A DNA stretch of 7,820 nucleotides from Acidimicrobiaceae bacterium (GTDB taxonomy: Bacteria > Actinomycetota > Acidimicrobiia > Acidimicrobiales > RAAP-2), in assembly GCA_003135595.1 (NCBI GenBank), contig PLCI01000117.1, positions 12,169-19,988 of the forward strand. Direction: 5' to 3'. Below are positions 6,289 to 7,820 of this stretch, in pieces (position 1 is the first letter of the stretch; each line of letters begins with the position of its first letter). The translations under genes were made by a program, and so were the position numbers. The notes below the pieces were generated by a model. It was given only the letters and a program-made list of their open reading frames with translations. It was not told the DNA's origin and did not search any database.

Positions 6289-7473
6289 TCAGATCTGCTT
6301 GCGTGCCAGCAGCAGTTGCGCGTTGTCGCCAAGGTAGCGGTCGTTGCTCACCATGATCAGCCCGCCGTGGGCGTCGCGGATGATCCGGTCGAGGGAGTAC
6401 TCCGAGTCCCGCTTGTACCCCGAGATCCCGCAGATGCCGAGCGCCGCGGTCGAGGTCCGCACGCCGAGCGTGGACGTCGACACCTTGAGGTTGCGCAGCG
6501 CCATCGTGAAGCCCGCGTTCTGGAGGTCCGACCTGGACTCGAGGTACCCGAAGCGAAGCGCCTGGGCGACGAGCAGGCTCCGTCCCTCTTCTAGGTCGGC
6601 GGCGATCTCGGCGACGCGGATCGCCGACGGCGGCGTGGTGCCGATCGAGCGACGTGCTGCCGCGCGGACGTACGCGTGCGCCTTGGCGGCTGCCGCCTCG
6701 GCGAGCCCGACCCACACCGCGCTCAGCAGGAGCTGTCGCGCCTGGCCGCTGCCGTCGTTCGCGATGTCGGAGAACGGCACGGGGAAGACGAGCTCGGGGT
6801 CGACGCGAACCGTGAGGCGGAAGCTCCGGCTACAGGTCCCGCGGAGGCCGAGCGTGTCCCACTCCGACGTCGGCTCGAGGTCGAAGTCACCCCGACGCGC
6901 CGCGATGAACACCTGATCCGTCTCGGCGGCATCGGGGTCGCGCCGCGCGGTCGCGAGGACGACGTCCGCGTTCTCGCCATAGGAGATCGCGAGCGCCTGC
7001 TTCTCGAGCGTCCAGGGTGTGGTCGTTCTGTCGAGCGCGCAGATGCTTCGCCCGACGTCGCCGCCGATGCCGATCTCGCTGTTGGCGTTCGCGAGCAGGA
7101 GGCCGTCTGCGCTGATGTCGCGCGCAAGCGCTCGAAGCCCGTCGGTGTGGCCGTGCCGCGCGATGTTGTACACCTCGATGCAGTGCATGGCGAGCACCAG
7201 GGCGCTCGACGCGCAGTGCGTCGCGAGCGCACGCACGGCGGCCACCATGTCGACGAGGGAGGCGCCGCCCCCATCGAACTCCTTGGGCAGGAGCGCGGAC
7301 AGCAGCTTCTCGGACCGGATCGCCTCGACGGCCTCGGCAGGGAAGCGCGCGAGCCGGTCCACGTCGTCGGCTGCAGGGGCCGCGACCTCGACGCCGATCC
7401 GCCAGGCGATCTGCTCCCACTCGCCCGTGGCGTCTGCCGGCGCGAGGAGTCCATTGTTCAGCTCGGAGGTCAT
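6289..7473 (-). CDS. Acyl-CoA dehydrogenase-like flavoprotein lacking the usual catalytic Glu
   Basis: A 394-aa protein with full acyl-CoA dehydrogenase architecture. Members bind FAD and normally oxidise acyl-CoA to the 2-enoyl form; relatives in biosynthetic clusters act on carrier-bound acyl or aminoacyl groups. Landmarks are an N-terminal helical domain with LLPKEFDGGGASL; a middle beta-domain with SEIGIGGDVG, WTLEKQALAISYGENADVVLATARR and WDTLGLRGTCS; and a C-terminal helical domain with ALGICGISGYKRDSEYSLDRIIRDA. The next segment reads IMVSNDR where catalytic members have IxEGT, so the standard Glu is absent, and the alternative site used by isovaleryl-CoA dehydrogenase reads ARQLLL without Glu. 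The reaction may therefore differ. The ATG at 7473 has a strong AAGGAG site and overlaps the hydrolase stop as ATGA. A longer open frame to 7803 is shadow of the hydrolase gene. Family is sure, reaction is not. Confidence 0.9.
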   Translation of the reverse strand: MTSELNNGLLAPADATGEWEQIAWRIGVEVAAPAADDVDRLARFPAEAVEAIRSEKLLSALLPKEFDGGGASLVDMVAAVRALATHCASSALVLAMHCIEVYNIARHGHTDGLRALARDISADGLLLANANSEIGIGGDVGRSICALDRTTTPWTLEKQALAISYGENADVVLATARRDPDAAETDQVFIAARRGDFDLEPTSEWDTLGLRGTCSRSFRLTVRVDPELVFPVPFSDIANDGSGQARQLLLSAVWVGLAEAAAAKAHAYVRAAARRSIGTTPPSAIRVAEIAADLEEGRSLLVAQALRFGYLESRSDLQNAGFTMALRNLKVSTSTLGVRTSTAALGICGISGYKRDSEYSLDRIIRDAHGGLIMVSNDRYLGDNAQLLLARKQI

Positions 7474-7820
7474 GTGGACTCCTTGTCTCCTGCGCCTTGG
7501 CCTGACGCGTCGGCCGTGCTCGTGACGAAGCGGTCCCGGACGTGACGATCCAGGATGTCCACGGTCCTTGCTCTGCCCTCGGCGGCGAGCATGCTGTGGT
7601 CGAGCCCCGGGACAAACGTGACCTCGTAGCCGCGCGGCGCGAGAATTCGCTTGCTGAAGAAGCGGTCGAACCGGCTGGACCTCGGAAATGGTGAGAGCTC
7701 GTCGGAGCTCGAGAGGACGAGCAGGTCCGTACCTGCCCGCGCGAGCCGGGACATGACGTCGGTCGAAAACACGGTCGGCATTATGACCCGGCACCCTCGC
7801 CACAGAACAACCGAGACCCA
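7470..7820 (-). CDS. Alpha/beta-hydrolase, C-terminal part (N-terminus beyond the right edge)
   Basis: 116 residues are visible, ending in a TGA at 7472-7470; the frame stays open to the window edge, so the gene starts outside. An ATG at 7781 exists but is probably an internal Met, because the fold would then lack its nucleophile half. The visible part fits the end of an alpha/beta-hydrolase: a beta-strand TDLLVLSSSDE carrying the likely catalytic Asp (visible residue 40), then YEVTFVPGLDHSM with the likely catalytic His (75), then a final helix of about 20 residues. A polar tail of about 17 residues follows. The nucleophile Ser/Cys with its GxSxG motif must lie off-window. In a biosynthetic operon such proteins often act as thioesterases or acyl hydrolases; here that is inference. 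Its stop overlaps the dehydrogenase start by 4 nt (ATGA), indicating translational coupling. Confidence 0.75.
   Translation of the reverse strand, partial: WVSVVLWRGCRVIMPTVFSTDVMSRLARAGTDLLVLSSSDELSPFPRSSRFDRFFSKRILAPRGYEVTFVPGLDHSMLAAEGRARTVDILDRHVRDRFVTSTADASGQGAGDKEST
7479..7484 (-). promoter_or_regulatory. Strong Shine-Dalgarno site of the dehydrogenase gene
   Basis: AAGGAG on the minus strand, 5 nt before the ATG at 7473, is the clearest ribosome site in the window. It lies inside the end of the upstream hydrolase gene and fixes the dehydrogenase start. Confidence 0.8.

Noticed and set aside
6278..6715. N-terminal extension of the ATP-grasp ligase
   Set aside because: Overlaps the dehydrogenase coding sequence and is Arg/Pro-rich; the ATG at 6277 has a G-rich ribosome site and gives normal family length.
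6676..7545. 289-aa plus-strand open frame opposite the dehydrogenase
   Set aside because: Shadow of a complete acyl-CoA dehydrogenase-like gene; composition is charged and repetitive.
7474..7803. N-terminal extension of the dehydrogenase
   Set aside because: It is the out-of-frame hydrolase gene; AAGGAG and the ATGA overlap fix the start at 7473.

Overview
The window is GC-rich throughout, with codons ending almost always in G or C, so nearly every real gene has long open shadow frames on the other strand. Gene style suggests a high-GC actinobacterium: GTG starts, 4-base stop/start overlaps, an LpqC-like esterase lipoprotein and a type I Baeyer-Villiger monooxygenase. I cannot name the genus. 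I see no rRNA, tRNA, CRISPR array, insertion sequence or phage gene.

Layout, left to right. (1) Positions 1-812, minus: a threonine aldolase / beta-eliminating lyase-family PLP enzyme, its C-terminus cut by the left edge. (2) 840-2627, minus: a complete 595-aa type I Baeyer-Villiger monooxygenase, directly upstream of the aldolase on the same strand. (3) 2718 to about 3287, minus: a small unidentified four-helix membrane protein. (4) 3363-4052, plus: an Sfp-type 4'-phosphopantetheinyl transferase, divergent from the membrane protein and the only plus-strand gene. (5) 4092-7820, minus: a tightly packed operon. In transcription order it holds the C-terminal part of an alpha/beta hydrolase (cut by the right edge), an acyl-CoA dehydrogenase-like flavoprotein, an ATP-grasp carboxylate-amine ligase and a secreted LpqC/PHB-depolymerase-like esterase lipoprotein. 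The junctions are an ATGA overlap, an 11-nt gap and a GTGA overlap, so translational coupling is likely.

How they may work together (inference): a hydrolase, an acyl-CoA dehydrogenase-like enzyme and an ATP-grasp ligase in one operon, with a carrier-protein-activating phosphopantetheinyl transferase converging on it, looks like the end of a small biosynthetic cluster. It could assemble an amide or dipeptide-like metabolite from a modified acyl or aminoacyl unit. The carrier protein and adenylating enzyme this would need are not in the window and would have to lie beyond the right edge. Two enzymes lack residues usual for their families: the dehydrogenase has neither standard catalytic glutamate, and the transferase lacks the usual CoA-phosphate histidine and one metal-site glutamate. 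The aldolase/monooxygenase pair looks like a separate, catabolic or housekeeping unit.
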